A stretch of DNA of 64,000 nt, taken from positions 2,149,775 to 2,213,774 of the forward strand of contig OZ023210.1 of the NCBI GenBank assembly GCA_963995525.1, read 5' to 3'. Of the stretch, positions 35,522 through 47,385 are shown one piece after another; position 1 is the stretch's first letter; each line of letters opens with the position of its first letter. The position numbers and the translations under genes are program-made. The notes under the pieces are model-generated. The model did not search any database and was not told the DNA's origin. It saw only the letters and a list, made by a program, of their open reading frames with translations. This DNA is from Escarpia spicata (lineage: Eukaryota > Annelida > Polychaeta > Sabellida > Siboglinidae).

Positions 35522-35736
35522 GTCAAACATTTGGATCGAGCGTTGACTACATCTACGACAAACTTGGGATCCTCTACTCGTTCGGCGTCGAACTGTGCGA
35601 CAGAAGGCGCTACTGTGCCCTATTTCCGCCCAACCAGATCATGCCGAACGCCGAAGAATCCCTCGCGGCAATCAGCAAATTGGCGTCAGTGATCGCCGAC
35701 ACGCAACCGCGGGCCAGCGATACGGCCGAGTCGTAG
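35522..35736 (+). CDS. last exon of an M14 zinc carboxypeptidase
   Basis: After a good acceptor (CTATTTCAG at 35513-35521) an exon of 215 bases encodes GSSVDYIYDKLGILYSFGVE, LCDRRRYCALFPPNQIMPNA and an Ala/Ser-rich end, stopping at TAG 35734-35736. It matches the C-terminal part of peptidase family M14: the G-x-S-x-D-W/Y-x-Y specificity strand, then the Y-S-F-x-x-E-L strand whose Glu is the catalytic base (Glu270 of carboxypeptidase A numbering), then the LPPNQI helix start. The enzyme would cleave C-terminal residues from proteins, usually extracellular. Earlier exons with the zinc ligands were not found; they must lie left of the microsatellite or outside the window. Composition (GC-rich codons) contrasts with the flanks. 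Confidence 0.8.
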
Positions 35737-35917
35737 TTACACTAATGTGGCTCACCACAAAAGACATAAATGTCACTTTGTTAGTTGTCAATGAATATAT
35801 GAAAGTTGCCATTTGTTGAAATGTTAACTGAAGCTTTACATATTATTCATGTTACCGATGTATTAATGTATAATTATAATGTGTATGTGGACAAGGATTT
35901 TTCTTCAAAAAAAAAAA

Positions 35918-35923
35918 AATAAA
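35918..35923 (+). terminator. polyadenylation signal of the carboxypeptidase gene
   Basis: AATAAA lies about 180 bases after the stop codon, within an A-rich run. Confidence 0.55.
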
Positions 35924-36204
35924 TGCACAAAGTTAATATTGAAAAGGTACACATTAATTTATGTTAATAACCTTGATATGTTAGTAAATGTATCACTCAT
36001 GTAACACTAATAATATAAGATGCACACTGCATTTGATTTTGATGATTTCATTATCATTTTCCATATTTCACATGGAATTATGAAAAAATATGAAAAATAG
36101 TGGAAATTCTTAGGGAATAGTTTCACAATCAAATGCATATCATAATAAATCACTGCTTAGTGACATGTTACATTCTAGGAATAAAGAACATTGAAATAAA
36201 AGTT

Positions 36205-36459
36205 AAATATAACACAGTAATTACAAAATAATGTTAATAACGTGTGTGCTGCCCCTTCGCGGCGATCACTGCAACACACCGGCGAGGCGTAGAGGTGTAC
36301 CAAGTGTCGGATGACGTCCGCGGCGATCACTGCGACACACCGGCGAGGCGTAGTGTGTACCAAGTGTCGGATGACGTCAGCAGGAATAGCTTCCCATGCT
36401 TCAACGACATTATATTGTCGCGCCGAATGTATACTCTGGAGCATCGCTGATTTTGCCAC
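36205..36459 (-). pseudogene. Tc1/mariner transposase C-terminus
   Basis: The minus frame reads NVVEAWEAIPADVIRHLVHT, then TPRRCVAVIAA, the C-terminal helix pattern of Tc1-like transposases (W-x-x-I-P...R-x-x-x-S-M-P-R-R-x-x-A-V-I). A roughly 61-bp stretch of it is tandemly duplicated (36259 and 36320), shifting frame. Confidence 0.7.
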
Positions 36460-36639
36460 TTTTAGGGAGTTTACACCGTTACCAATTTACACATAGTTTT
36501 ATGAACATACCAGGCATTCATATGACTGCTTTTTACGGCAAGTGTTTGCGCCTTTTTATTTGAAGATTTTTAAAGTTTGCTGTTTGCACCTGTGTGACAC
36601 TACCATGCTGGTGTGGTCACGCACATTCACTGCTATTTA

Positions 36640-37155
36640 CAAATCAAGTGTGGTCAAGTCAAGCATGACGTCATTCACCACAGAATGCTTGCATTATTTC
36701 CGCCCCTGCAGAAACACCCGTCTCAACAATACTGCCTGGAGAGCGGCGTGTAATGCAGGGGTGGCACTCTTTGACCTACCCACCGGGGCTGCCGTGGCGG
36801 TGCGCACAAGCGAGGACATATACCGGTAATTACAACAACACGACCAGTAACCTTCACCAAGCGGGATATTGCGACTAGAGTCACTAGACCATCGACAGGC
36901 AACTTGTCTGCTGCATTTTCAACACGCAGCCTAATCCGCGTCACGACGAATGGTGCGACTAGACCATCGACGATCAACTTGTCTGCTGCACTCCTGAAAG
37001 CTCGATCTGTCCGAAATAAAGACACCACCATTAATGAATTTGTAACCGATCATGATATTGATATACTTGCGATTACCGAGACGTGGTTGAAGAAGTCTAG
37101 CGACAAACCAGTAATTGCGGAATTAACGCCGACTGGTTACACATGTACCAACGGA
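36640..37155 (+). pseudogene. LINE B, ORF1 end and start of endonuclease
   Basis: A frame from 36904 ends in the APE endonuclease start: HDIDILAITETWLKKSSDK, PTGYTC. Just before it, a block of about 85 bp (GCGACTAGACCATCGAC) is duplicated in tandem. The endonuclease is interrupted at 37156 by a second LINE and resumes at 38240. Confidence 0.75.
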
Positions 37156-38239
37156 TAATAATAATAATAATGTCAACTTGTAGAGCGCCATAATTCTAGA
37201 CAAAAGTCCATTCAGAGGCGCTAAAATAGAGTAATACATGAATATTAAAACAAGCTAGTTAAATAAATGATAATAAAAATAAATAAATAAATTGCAAAAA
37301 CCGTGATGCATAATGCATAGGCAATAAGATTAGGTGGTAAAAGGATATAGCATTAATTAAAACGTGACATAATATTTGCATCATAAGGCATAAATAAGTT
37401 AGTTAAATGAAATAAGTAATTTAAAAACACGTACGAGATCACAGACTAAACTAAACATTGAATGCCACACGGAACAGGTGGGTTTTTAAAAGTCGTTTGA
37501 ATGTGGCTAGCGTTGTGACTGTCTTTAATTCTAACAGAAGAGTGTTCCACATCCGTGGGGCCGAAACTGAGAAGGAGCGATCGCCGTATCTGCTGTTGGA
37601 TGGCGGCACACGCAGGTCGTTGTTGTCGGAAGAACGTAGCGCACGCACTGGTCGGTACGCGTCGAGCAAGTCGGTGATGTACGACGGGACTTGGAATGAA
37701 AGCAGCAGTATTTTATACACGATTCGCTGCTTCACCGGAAGCCAATGGAGGTTCTTTATCACCGGGGTGATGTGCTCTCGCCTGTTGCAGCGGAATACCA
37801 GTCGAGCTACTGAATTCTGCACTCTCTGCAGTTTCGAGATAAGGACGTCTGGGATGCCGAACAGCAAAGCGTTCCCGTAGTCGAGTCTCGAAATGACCAG
37901 TGAATGTATTATTCGAGCTGTTGATTTCTCCGATAGACACGACCGTATGGAAGCAATGTTACGCAAGTGAAAGTATGCAGCACGACATACGTGTTGCACA
38001 TGACGTACCATCGACATTTCAACGTCGAACACAACGCCGATGTTGTAGGCACTCGGACTAGGAGTTATGTCACAGTCGCCGATCTTTATCATTGTGATGT
38101 TGTGTTTCTTCTGGTTGGTGCGTGATGCCAAGACGAGCGCGACTGTTTTGTCTTCATTGACTTTCAGCAAATTGGTGTTCATCCACGCGCGGACGTCGTT
38201 GACGCAGTGTTCGATTGTATGCAGCGATGACAGTCTGAT
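37156..38239 (-). mobile_element. LINE inserted in LINE B, 5'-truncated
   Basis: A minus-strand insert flanked by AACGGA on both sides (37150-37155, 38240-38245). Its frame at 37451-38182 (244 codons) is the C-terminal part of an APE-LINE RT (LLKVNEDKTVALVLAS, ISRLDYGNALLFGI, NLHWLPVKQRIVYKI, PRMWNTL), intact to its stop. The 3' UTR ends in an ATT repeat at 37156-37173. Confidence 0.88.
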
Positions 38240-39685
38240 AACGGACCACGTGTTACGGGTCGGGGAGGAGGTGTGGCCATCTTACACAGACACACATTAT
38301 CGTCCAAGCTAATTCCTTCATCGAACTATGTTTCATTTGAACTAATGGCCTTGCAGTTCACTGGTGACATTTCCAGGAAATTTAACTTGTACACGTTATA
38401 CCGGCCACCGGCGTCTATAAAGACTGTATTTTACATGGAACTTGAGCAGCTTTTTACAGAGTTGTCATTATGTGTGATTCCTTCCTGCATTGTCGGTGAT
38501 TTTAACATCAAATATGATGTTTAAACTGAAAAACGACCACTACTTGACCTACTCAATTCTTTCAACCTTGTCCGTGCTACGTCAGTGAAGCCACACATTC
38601 AGCTGGTCACACACTGGATTTCGTAATTACGCACAATGACGATAATCTTGCCACCGCTGTGCAAGTCGTTCCGTTATCAATATCTGATCATCACGTCGTG
38701 CGCTGTATCATTGATGTCAGTAGACCACCCAGGATATCAACAGAAATACGCAAGCATAACTACCGCTTGTTTGACGCTGACACATTCAACCACGACGTAA
38801 GAACAACGTTTGGTTTGCTAGCCGCAGCTGCATTAACATCAAACGCTGTGAAACTTGTGTATTGCTACAACACTGACTTAATGAAAGTCATAGACAAACA
38901 TGCGCCTGTACGCCCGACTATCGTTCGAGGCCACAAACCCAATCCGTGGTATAACAGTGACATTGACGATGCGAGAAGACAACGGCGTAAGACGGAGTTG
39001 TTGTGGAGGCGTTTGAAACTGGAAGTTCAACGCCAAATGGTTGTTGCTGCACGCGATGAATGCGATAACATTATCTCTCACAAAGACGAAGTACTACCAG
39101 GACAAGTTGCTAAATGCTGACAACAAGAACCTCTTTAAAACCGTCAGTTCTCTCAGTGGGAAGCCACCACTTGCGTACCCAGAACATACCTACGCATTTG
39201 ATTGCTGCAATGCGTTTTCCGTCTATTTGGAAACTAATGTTGCTGGAATTCGCAGTGAGTTACACGTTGCCCGACAGTGCGTCACGCCGTCGCACGAACC
39301 GCGTTGCTACGTGACGCCGATTGACAGTTTCACACCAACAACAGTTTGTGAAGTAACATCTATCATCAGAGCGAAGTGTAAAACATCCACACTTGATCCT
39401 CCGTCCTCTGATCATGTAAAGCAGAACATTGACACACTTGCTGTCACTGCTGCCAGTATAACAAACGCGTGCCTAACGGAAGGAGAAATGCCGCTTGAAT
39501 CGAGACGTGCTCTTGTGCACCCATTATTAACGAAACCATCTCTGTACAAAGACGCGATAAGCAACTACCGCCCAGTCAGCCATCTATCGCAACTCTCAAA
39601 GATTATTGACTCTGCACACTGGTGTACCGCAAGGATCAGTGTTAGGTCCACTGCTGTTTTCTTTATATGTGCAGCCGATCGGTGA
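38240..39685 (+). pseudogene. LINE B, endonuclease remainder and RT start
   Basis: It resumes the endonuclease (GRGGGVAIL block near 38260, TLYRPPASIKTVFY, CIVGDFNIK with the catalytic Asp/Asn, then SISDHHVVRC with the catalytic His). The frame is broken near 38525. Next come a linker, [20 protein letters not shown] and LSQLSKIID. About 100 residues containing RT motif A are missing before the next part. Confidence 0.85.
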
Positions 39686-40442
39686 CATCATTCGTAACCA
39701 TAATTTGATGTATCACCATTATGCCGATGACTTACAATTGTTATGTCATTTTGACCTAAATGTCATTTCTCTTACTACCGCTGTGCATCGTGTCGAGCAG
39801 TGCATCGACGACATCAAATCCTGGATGACGTTCAACTACTTGCTGATGAATGTTGCAAAAACCAAGGTTCTACCGGTTGTACCCAGGTCGGCATCTGATT
39901 TGGTTGCTGGACTGCATGTGCGCGTTGGATCTGAAGTCGTTTATGCCGCGGAATGTGTGAGAGATCTTGGTGTCTACTTAGATAAACATCTTGACATGAC
40001 AGTGCAGGTTTCTCGTACCATTAGTACCTGTTCACTGCATTTACGTAACATCGGCCAAATTCACCGCTACCTGCCAAAGTCGACAGCAGAACGTGTTGTA
40101 AATGCAACGATAACATCACGCTTAGTTTATTACAATTCTCTTCTGTTTTGCACTTCTGCCAAGAACATCAGCAGGCTGCAGCGACTGCAGAAAGCTGCTG
40201 TTCATATAATAACTCGGCGTGCGCGATGCGACAGTGCGTTACCACTACTGCGCCAACTCCACTGGCTGCCTGTCCAGCAACGGATTACCTACAAAATAGC
40301 AGAACTTACATATAAGGCGTTAAATGCTGAACTCTCGCCACCGTATATGCAGTCACTTGTGTCAGCTTATAAACCAGCCAGACATTTTCGTTCTGCTGAG
40401 GGTAACAATAACCGAAAACCCCTAAAAAGTGGTATTATTTAT
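39606..40442 (+). pseudogene. LINE B, RT C-terminal half
   Basis: A frame of about 279 codons starts with [20 protein letters not shown], then HYADDLQLL (catalytic Asp pair), the thumb, [20 protein letters not shown] and [20 protein letters not shown]. It ends with a premature stop before the usual C-terminal WN-x-LP block. Its last 450 bases are copied at 41516-41966. Confidence 0.88.
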
Positions 40443-40651
40443 TAGTCTAGCCATTTTTGTTTTTTTGGTTGGCAAAAATCGAAAAAGTATGGTATGTGCG
40501 ACATATGGGCAAATTTTTTGCTTTTGGAAGAATCTTAACCAAACAGTCCCTATGATGCTCTAAAATCCCTAACTACGTGCCAAAAGTGGCGCTAACAAGA
40601 CGTGTAAGTGTAGCAGTGTAAAATGTTAATATATAGGCTACATAGTTCAGA

Positions 40652-40830
<179 letters not shown>

Positions 40831-40870
40831 TGAGCGGCGTTGATGTGTAATATCTATAATACATAGGCTA

Positions 40871-41085
40871 CATAGTTCAGATGTAGTGTGTGTGCGTGTG
40901 TGCGTGTGTGCGTGTGTGCGTGTGTGTGTGTGCGTGTGTGCGTGTGTGCGTCAATGTGCGGCGTTCGTGTGTGTCTGTGTATGTATGTCTATGTCTGTGT
41001 GTCTGTCTGTATGTCTGTATATATATATATATATCTCTCAGTTTGTATGTCTGTCGATCTGCCTGTCTGTCTGTCTGTCTGTCAT

Positions 41086-41132
<47 letters not shown>

Positions 41133-41150
41133 GCCTGTCTATCTGCCAGT
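40871..41150. repeat. GT, AT and CTGT repeats, copy 1
   Basis: A second GT tract after another copy of the GGCTACATAGTTCAGATG flank, a short AT run at 41018-41033, then CTGT tetranucleotides. Confidence 0.95.
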
Positions 41151-41515
41151 CAGTACGTCTCTTCTCTCCCCTCTCCCTGCGTTACTCTCCCTCCGCCTAT
41201 CTTCCCGTCCATCTCTTTTCTCCCCGTCCTGTCCCATCCCCTCCTCCCCCTCGTCACTCTCCTCTCCCTCCGTCTGCCCTCTCTGTCCCTCCTCATCTTC
41301 CCCTCGCTCCTTGTTTGCAGTACAGCGCCACTACTCTGGCTGATGTTGCCTTCCACCGCTTCTTATCAACAACGTACTTTCTTATCACGTGTATTCGTTG
41401 TCTCACACATTCTCCACGGAAGATTTATTATATTATTAGTCTACGGGTACTTTTGAAAGTTGGTAAACAAATGTTAATTTACTATTTTAAGAAAGAAACT
41501 TAGATAAAATTTTGA

Positions 41516-41966
41516 CATGACGGTGCAGGTTTCTCGTACCATTAGTACCTGTTCACTGCATTTACGTAACATCGGCCAAATTCACCGCTACCTGCCAAAG
41601 TCGACAGCAGAACGTGTTGTAAATGCAACGATAACATCACGCTTAGTTTATTACAATTCGCTTCTGTTTTGCACTTCTGCCAAGAACATCAGCAGGCTGC
41701 AGCGACTGCAGAAAGCTGCTGTTCATATAATAACTCGGCGTGCGCGATGCGACAGTGCGTTACCACTACTGCGCCAACTCCACTGGCTGCCTGTCCAGCA
41801 ACGGATTACCTACACAATAGCAGAACTTACATATAAGGCGTTAAATGCTGAACTCTCGCCACCGTATATGCAGTCACTTGTGTCAGCTTATAAACCAGCC
41901 AGACATTTTCGTTCTGCTGAGGGTAACAATAACCGAAAACCCCTAAAAAGTGGTATTATTTATTAG
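41516..41966 (+). pseudogene. duplicated LINE B RT end
   Basis: A 149-codon frame identical in most residues to the end of the 39606-40442 frame ([20 protein letters not shown] and [11 protein letters not shown]). It has no RT catalytic part. It exists only because of the duplication. Confidence 0.9.
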
Positions 41967-42173
41967 TCTAGCCATTTTTGTTTTTTTGGTTGGCAAAAAT
42001 CGAAAAAGTATGGTATGTGCGACATATGGGCAAATTTTTTGCTTTTGGAAGAATCTTAACCAAACAGTCCCTATGATGCTCTAAAATCCCTAACTACGTG
42101 CCAAAAGTGGCGCTAACAAGACGTGTAAGTGTAGCAGTGTAAAATGTTAATATATAGGCTACATAGTTCAGAT

Positions 42174-42422
42174 GTAGTGTATGTGTGTGTGTGTGTGCGT
42201 GTGTGCGTGTGTGCGTGCATGTATGCGTGTGTGCGTTTATGTGTGTGTGTGCGTGTGCGTGTGTGTGTCAATGTGCGGCGTTGGTGTGTAATATCTATAA
42301 TACATAGGCTACATAGTTCAGATGTAGTGTGTGTGTGTGTGTGCGTGTGTGCGTGTGTGCGTGTGTGCGTCAATGTGCGGCGTTCGTGTATGTCTATGTA
42401 TGTGTGTCTGTGTGTCTGTCTG

Positions 42423-42496
<74 letters not shown>

Positions 42497-42555
42497 AGTT
42501 TGTCTGTCTGTCGATCTGCCTGTCTGTCTGTCTGTCTGTCTGCCTGTCTGTCTGC
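42174..42555. repeat. GT, AT and CTGT repeats, copy 2
   Basis: The same order as in copy 1, with shorter GT runs and a much longer AT run (42427-42492). Confidence 0.95.
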
Positions 42556-42604
42556 CAGTCAATACGTCTCTTCTCGGTAATACGTGTGGCGTGGTACAAA
42601 CCCC

Positions 42605-42760
42605 GCTCGTGTTCAAGATCCAAACATTACTGGTTGTGCACATACACTGAATCCATTAAATAACTTCAGCCTTTTAAAAATAATTTCACTGAACTACGTT
42701 GGTTTTTTAATTCCTGCCAAACTACTACTGGAAACAGTCAAATAATTTAACATGCCACTT
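42605..42760. repeat. dispersed repeat copy 2
   Basis: Matches 27755-27905 in order (CATTACTGGTTGTGCACA...ACTTCAGCC...CTACTGGAAACAG). Confidence 0.6.
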
Positions 42761-44255
42761 GCAACAGTTTTAAAATTGTACAGCGAACACATTTCGGAAA
42801 AAGAATTTATAGATGAAAACAAAGACGTATTAAGAATATGTTTAAGTCTTTGATGAAATTATGAAAATTTGTAAAATGTAAAACGTGATTCCTCATTTCT
42901 GGAATAACGTAGTATTTATATAAAATATGTCAAGTGTCATGCAGTAAATTGTCTTTGTTATTACGATTAAGTCCCAAGAGATAATTCTTGACAAAATACA
43001 AACAATACTGATGTGCATGATTGTTGTTCTCATTAACACGATAAACGATAAATGCATGTAATATGATTAAAACTCAAGTCACTGAAATAAAGTACTGAAC
43101 TTAGAACGAAGCCGATTTTGCCGCTACCTGTAATTAGCAATTTCTTGAAACATTCTGGGATGTTACGAGTGTACACACTCAACATTGGTTTGTGCAGGTA
43201 CTCGCGATGTAGGACAATAAAAACTGATACAGGTAAAAGCATGACATGCCAAGTTTGTTACATTATTTTAACATGGATGCAGGGCAGTGAGAGTGCGTAC
43301 CACTGGTCTCACGTGGCGAATGAAGTTATGAATCGACGAAATCAAAATTGGTTTATAGAGGTGCCAGTGATGTAGAGAGATACAGCGGATGCAGGTAGAA
43401 TGAAACTGTTCCAAGTTTATTATATGTTTTGCATGATATCAGGGGCAGTACTATATAGATATATTGTGTTCATGCGAACGGGGAAATTACACAATTTCAA
43501 ACACCACAAAATTGAGTATGTGGAAAATGACTTGATATTTATATGCAGAATATCATAACGACACACGTGTGGATCTCTTCAGGATGTCAATCATAACATG
43601 TCACCAAATGACCATTCAAAATGTTCTCATCAGTTCTCGTGTCCACTGAGTAGCCAGGAGACCATAGGTCAACCAAGCTGGGCAGGTGGCTGCACCCCTT
43701 TGACCATGAAGAGCACTTTGAAAATCCTGCGCGCAGCTACTTGTTAGGGGTCACTGAGAATCAAGTAGGGTCCATTCTCACCCATGTATATATGTAGCTG
43801 TGTGTGTGGTCAAGGCATGGAAAGATTTGCGTTCGTTTAATATATTTTACATAATAATGAAATATGTATACACCGAAATGAAATATTTCTCGTAATCCAC
43901 AAAAACTTGTCACAAAAACTTGGTTACTGTTATTACATTAACTGATGTTTCAATTGGTCCAACTTGTAGAACTTTGTGAGACGGGGGCAATATTGTTCGG
44001 TCTGTTCCACCCTCCTTTACCTACTTTTCTTGTAGAACTTTTCATATAAAATATATAACAAATTTCAATTTAAATGTTAGCTTTTTTTTAAACAAAAACC
44101 CCGAAAAAACACATAATTTAAAAACCATAATCACAATTCACAGTCTAATTATTACCAAATATAGAGTGGAACTAACCTCCTAGACACCCTTCGGGGTGAA
44201 CTGAGTGTCTAGAAGTAGTTTACACACAGACAGTTACTATTTATTACTTACTGTA
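42761..44255. other. non-coding stretch
   Basis: No gene was supported. It is AT-rich with no clear repeat. Confidence 0.5.
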
Positions 44256-44279
44256 GATCACTGATGAAACAGTAATTAC

Positions 44280-44480
44280 AGTACTTTATATCAACCGATG
44301 GAACTTTAATTATGAATATTTTATGTTCATCAATGCAACTTTAATTTTGATTACTTTATATATATCCATCAATGAAACATGAATATTTCATACTTTATAC
44401 CCATCAATGGAATATTAACTCGGAATACTGTATATCCACATATGAAGGATTAATTATGCATAGTTTATGCCCATGAGAGA
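44280..44480. repeat. degenerate ~35-bp tandem repeat, about 6 copies
   Basis: Units resemble TTTATNCCCATCAATGGAAC plus TTTAATTATGAATAC, with strong divergence between copies. Confidence 0.65.
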
Positions 44481-44869
44481 AACATAGTTATGTTTAATTA
44501 AATATTTACATCCCTCAATGGAACTCTATCGAACTGTTTAAGTCTCAGATGAAGTCACAACTTTTTTAAATGCATTTCAAGATTGTTTATAAAACATTTT
44601 TATTCTGACGTCACTACATGGTTTATTTTATACTGCATTTTAGGTATATTTATTTAATTTAATTATTTGATTGATTTTAAAGCAGCAAATAGTGTGATTA
44701 TAGACAGATAAGTTAAGTCAATATTTAGCCGATACTTTATGTTGTATGTGTTATTTAATTACAAATGTGTATTTAAATTTCGTATTAGTTTCTCGTTATA
44801 TTAATTTTTTTATATGTACAATAATTATTGTATAGCAGCGATCATATTTTAACAATGTTGTATTTTATG

Positions 44870-44945
44870 CGCCTTTGAACAAGTTTTTATACCCGGAGAT
44901 CGATATGGCGTTATATAAATAAAATGTACTATTGTTACTATGTCT
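44870..44945 (+). mobile_element. 3' tail of a non-LTR element (tentative)
   Basis: GCGCCTTTGAACAAG...GGCGTTATATAAATAAAATG resembles the 3' ends of the LINEs at 37156 and 59650 on the other strand. No coding part is attached. Confidence 0.35.
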
Positions 44946-45985
44946 CTGTCCATACAGCCTGGAAAAGATACGGAAGTCGAAATACCAAGATGTGTCTGGG
45001 AGGGAGAGGGATTGGGCTGTCGCTGACCGGGTGAATTAAAGGTCGGGCACGGGGCTGGCGCAGGCTGTACTCGGGAATTAAACTAAATCGATTGGTGCTT
45101 CTGGTGTAGCAACGAACATCACTTATGATCAGTTGCACCACAAAATCTTTGGAACTCCTGCAAAGACCTATACGTGTTCCTCAGATCGAGGTAAACAATC
45201 AATGACATATGCGACACAAAGTTAGAACAAAGTGCATATAGCAGGGTAAATTACTGCAACTAAACTTATTTGTGATTCTCCTTAATATTAAGCCGTGCTT
45301 TTGACAACTATTCAACAACTTTTTATTAAGTCACAACATTATAAAATAGAGTTTTGTACTGTTTTTTGAATCCACAGAATACGAGCTTTGAAATGATACC
45401 TCGCGTGTTGAAATATCTTCCATAGTTTTCGATTCATTGCTAAAATTTAAACAACATTTTAAAAAGTGACATTTATGTGGGACAAGGCTCCTTGTTAATG
45501 CATAGGAATTACCAACGCGGAATCATATATATATATACATATACAGTGTATAAATTATGTGCATTAGCCTATATATAATTATAATATATATATAACTCAA
45601 TCTCAACAGCAAAGGTGCTGGGAATCAACCACACTCAGCCAGCATGGCCCCTTCCCCACCTCAGGATTCTTGAAAAGCCATGGTCGTCTTTGGTTTCTTA
45701 ATACGTGGGTTCGTAAATGTACGTATTTTCTTTGTTTGGGATTATTTGGCGAGAACAATAAACTGGACATTGAAAGATGAGATTATCAAGTATGCATAGA
45801 CCACCCATGGGTCAACCGTGTCATCGTGTATTCACAACAAACGGTGGCGCCACATTACGGAACCTGGGTAAACGCGGTAGTATCCCAGATTAATATGTAT
45901 TGGTACTTCGTTTTTCGCGGTGTATCGGCTTTGAAATCTGGTCGGCATTTAGCATAACATTTGAAGACTTAGTGCATACTATGCA
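44946..45985 (+). promoter_or_regulatory. upstream and 5' UTR region of METTL14
   Basis: No other gene was found here, so the METTL14 promoter and 5' UTR should lie in this kilobase. No TATA box or initiator can be assigned with confidence. GGTGGCGCCACATTACGG near 45845 is the only GC-rich motif close to the start. An out-of-frame ATG at 45981 precedes the start codon by five bases. Confidence 0.4.
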
Positions 45986-46001
45986 ATGGGAGATCGCCTG
46001 A
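45981..46001 (+). promoter_or_regulatory. overlapping upstream ORF at the METTL14 start
   Basis: ATG at 45981 opens a 6-codon frame that overlaps the METTL14 ATG (45986) and stops at TGA 45999-46001. Its context has A at -3 but C at +4. The METTL14 ATG has G at -3 and G at +4. It could reduce translation by leaky scanning if it lies within the mRNA. Confidence 0.5.
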
Positions 46002-46051
46002 AAGAATTCAAAGAACGATCAAAGAAACGAAAGGAACTCATTGCGATTACG
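45986..46051 (+). CDS. METTL14: METTL14 exon 1 (start codon)
   Basis: METTL14 is the non-catalytic, RNA-binding partner of METTL3 in the nuclear complex that makes N6-methyladenosine in mRNA. Exon 1 encodes 22 codons beginning MGD, with RLKEFKERSKKRKEL, the basic N-terminal helix that matches the vertebrate protein's start. The ATG was chosen for this match and its strong context. The donor is GTACGG (46052), phase 0. Exons 2-5 follow at 53862, 54224, 56796 and 57741. Together they give 135 codons, i.e. the N-terminal region up to the start of the MT-A70 methyltransferase domain; the EPPL domain itself lies beyond the window. All junctions keep frame and no stop interrupts, so the gene looks functional. 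Confidence 0.9.
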
Positions 46052-46140
46052 GTACGGCCCCTAAAGAATCATTATTTTCTTTTATCCCATTTATTGTTCC
46101 CCAGAGCCGGTGGGCGAAAATAGAGAAACTTGATATTTAA

Positions 46141-46657
46141 CAAGATTTAACCAGATTTAACAAGATTGCCATCTAGAAAATTACTCTGGATGGCAGTTGG
46201 ACAAGGAAGCCTTTTGGCTTATCGAGAGTCCAATACTTTTTATCTACATGTATCCCGCCTTTTTAAGGTGTGTGTCGATTTTATTTTAAAACATATTCAC
46301 GCTACTAGCACCAACACAATCAGGAGATAATCTGTTCCATTAATTTTATAGTCCTTTGTGAGAATGAGAACTTTCTTATATCTAATCTACACTGCTCCTT
46401 TACTAATGTAGCTTCATGTCCTCTGCCCTGGTCCTTCTATCTTTCTTAACTGAGAAAAAAATGTTTCTATCAATATTTTCATAACCATTCAATATTTTAA
46501 ACACTTCTATGTGATCTCCTCTCAATCTCCTGGTCTCTAGTGTTGTTAAACCACATTCTTTTAGGCGTATTTCGTAACTAAGATCCCTCAGATTTGGTAT
46601 CATTTTAGTCGCTCTCCTCTGTACTCTTTCTAGCATATCTATGTCCTTCTTGCGATA
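46141..46657 (-). mobile_element. LINE A host copy, 3' part
   Basis: The minus strand reads from YRKKDIDMLERVQRRATKMI to a C-terminus and the 3' UTR with the hairpin (GCCATCCAGA/TCTAGATGGC) and TTAAATC terminal repeats. It joins in sense to the part ending at 47386: the split falls between CIQAWRPY and RKKDIDML. Confidence 0.9.
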
Positions 46658-47385
46658 GGGGGGTACTGTTCTAAGTACTACTGTAAAAGAAAAGGACTTA
46701 GGGTTAACCATTAGTGCTGATATGAAGGTTTCAGAGCAGTGCGGAATTGCAGCGTCAAAGGGAAATCAAATCCTTGGATTAATTAGGTGAAATATAGCGT
46801 ATAAGAAAAAAGAATTAATAGTACCGCTGTACAAAACAATAGTGAGGCCTCATTTAGAATATTGTATACAAGCATGGAGGCCATATCGCAAGAAGGACAT
46901 AGATATGCTAGAAAGAGTACAGAGGAGAGCGACTAAAATGATACCAAATCTGAGGGATCTTAGTTACGAAATACGCCTAAAAGAATGTGGTTTAACAACA
47001 CTAGAGACCAGGAGATTGAGAGGAGATCACATTGAAGTGTTTAAAATGTTGAATGGTTATGAAAATATTGATAGAAACATTTTTTTCTCAGTTAAGAAAG
47101 ATAGAAGGACCAGAGGACATGAAGCTACATTAGTAAAGGAGCAGTGTAGATTAGATATAAGAAAGTTCTCATTCTCACAAAGGACTGTAAATGAATGGAA
47201 CAGATTATCTCCTGATTGTGTTGGTGCTAGTAGCGTGAATATGTTTAAAAATAAAATCGACACACACCTTAAAAAGGCGGGATACATGTAGATAAAAAGT
47301 ATTGGACTCTCGATAAGCCAAAAGGCTTCCTTGTCCAACTGCCATCCAGAGTAATCTTCTGGATGGCAATCTTGTTAAATCTTGA
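46658..47385 (+). mobile_element. LINE A copy nested in LINE A, opposite strand
   Basis: A 728-base, 5'-truncated copy on the plus strand begins at GGTACTGTTCTAAGTACTAC (RT thumb) and ends AATCTTGTTAAATCTTG. Its frame (46842-47291) covers RPHLEYCIQAWRPYRKKDID to the natural stop, unbroken. A short GATA is found on both sides. It is very similar to its host. Confidence 0.9.
47341..47367 (+). promoter_or_regulatory. 3' hairpin of LINE A
   Basis: A perfect 10-bp stem (GCCATCCAGA with TCTGGATGGC) and a 7-base loop, 18 bases before the element's end. It is kept in all five 3' ends in this window. In L2-type LINEs a 3' stem-loop is the RT's template recognition signal. Confidence 0.75.

Noticed and set aside
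47205..47385. C-terminal extension of the minus-strand RT frame (to 47205)
   Set aside because: Past 47386 the frame reads the antisense 3' UTR of the nested LINE copy, so it is not part of the protein.
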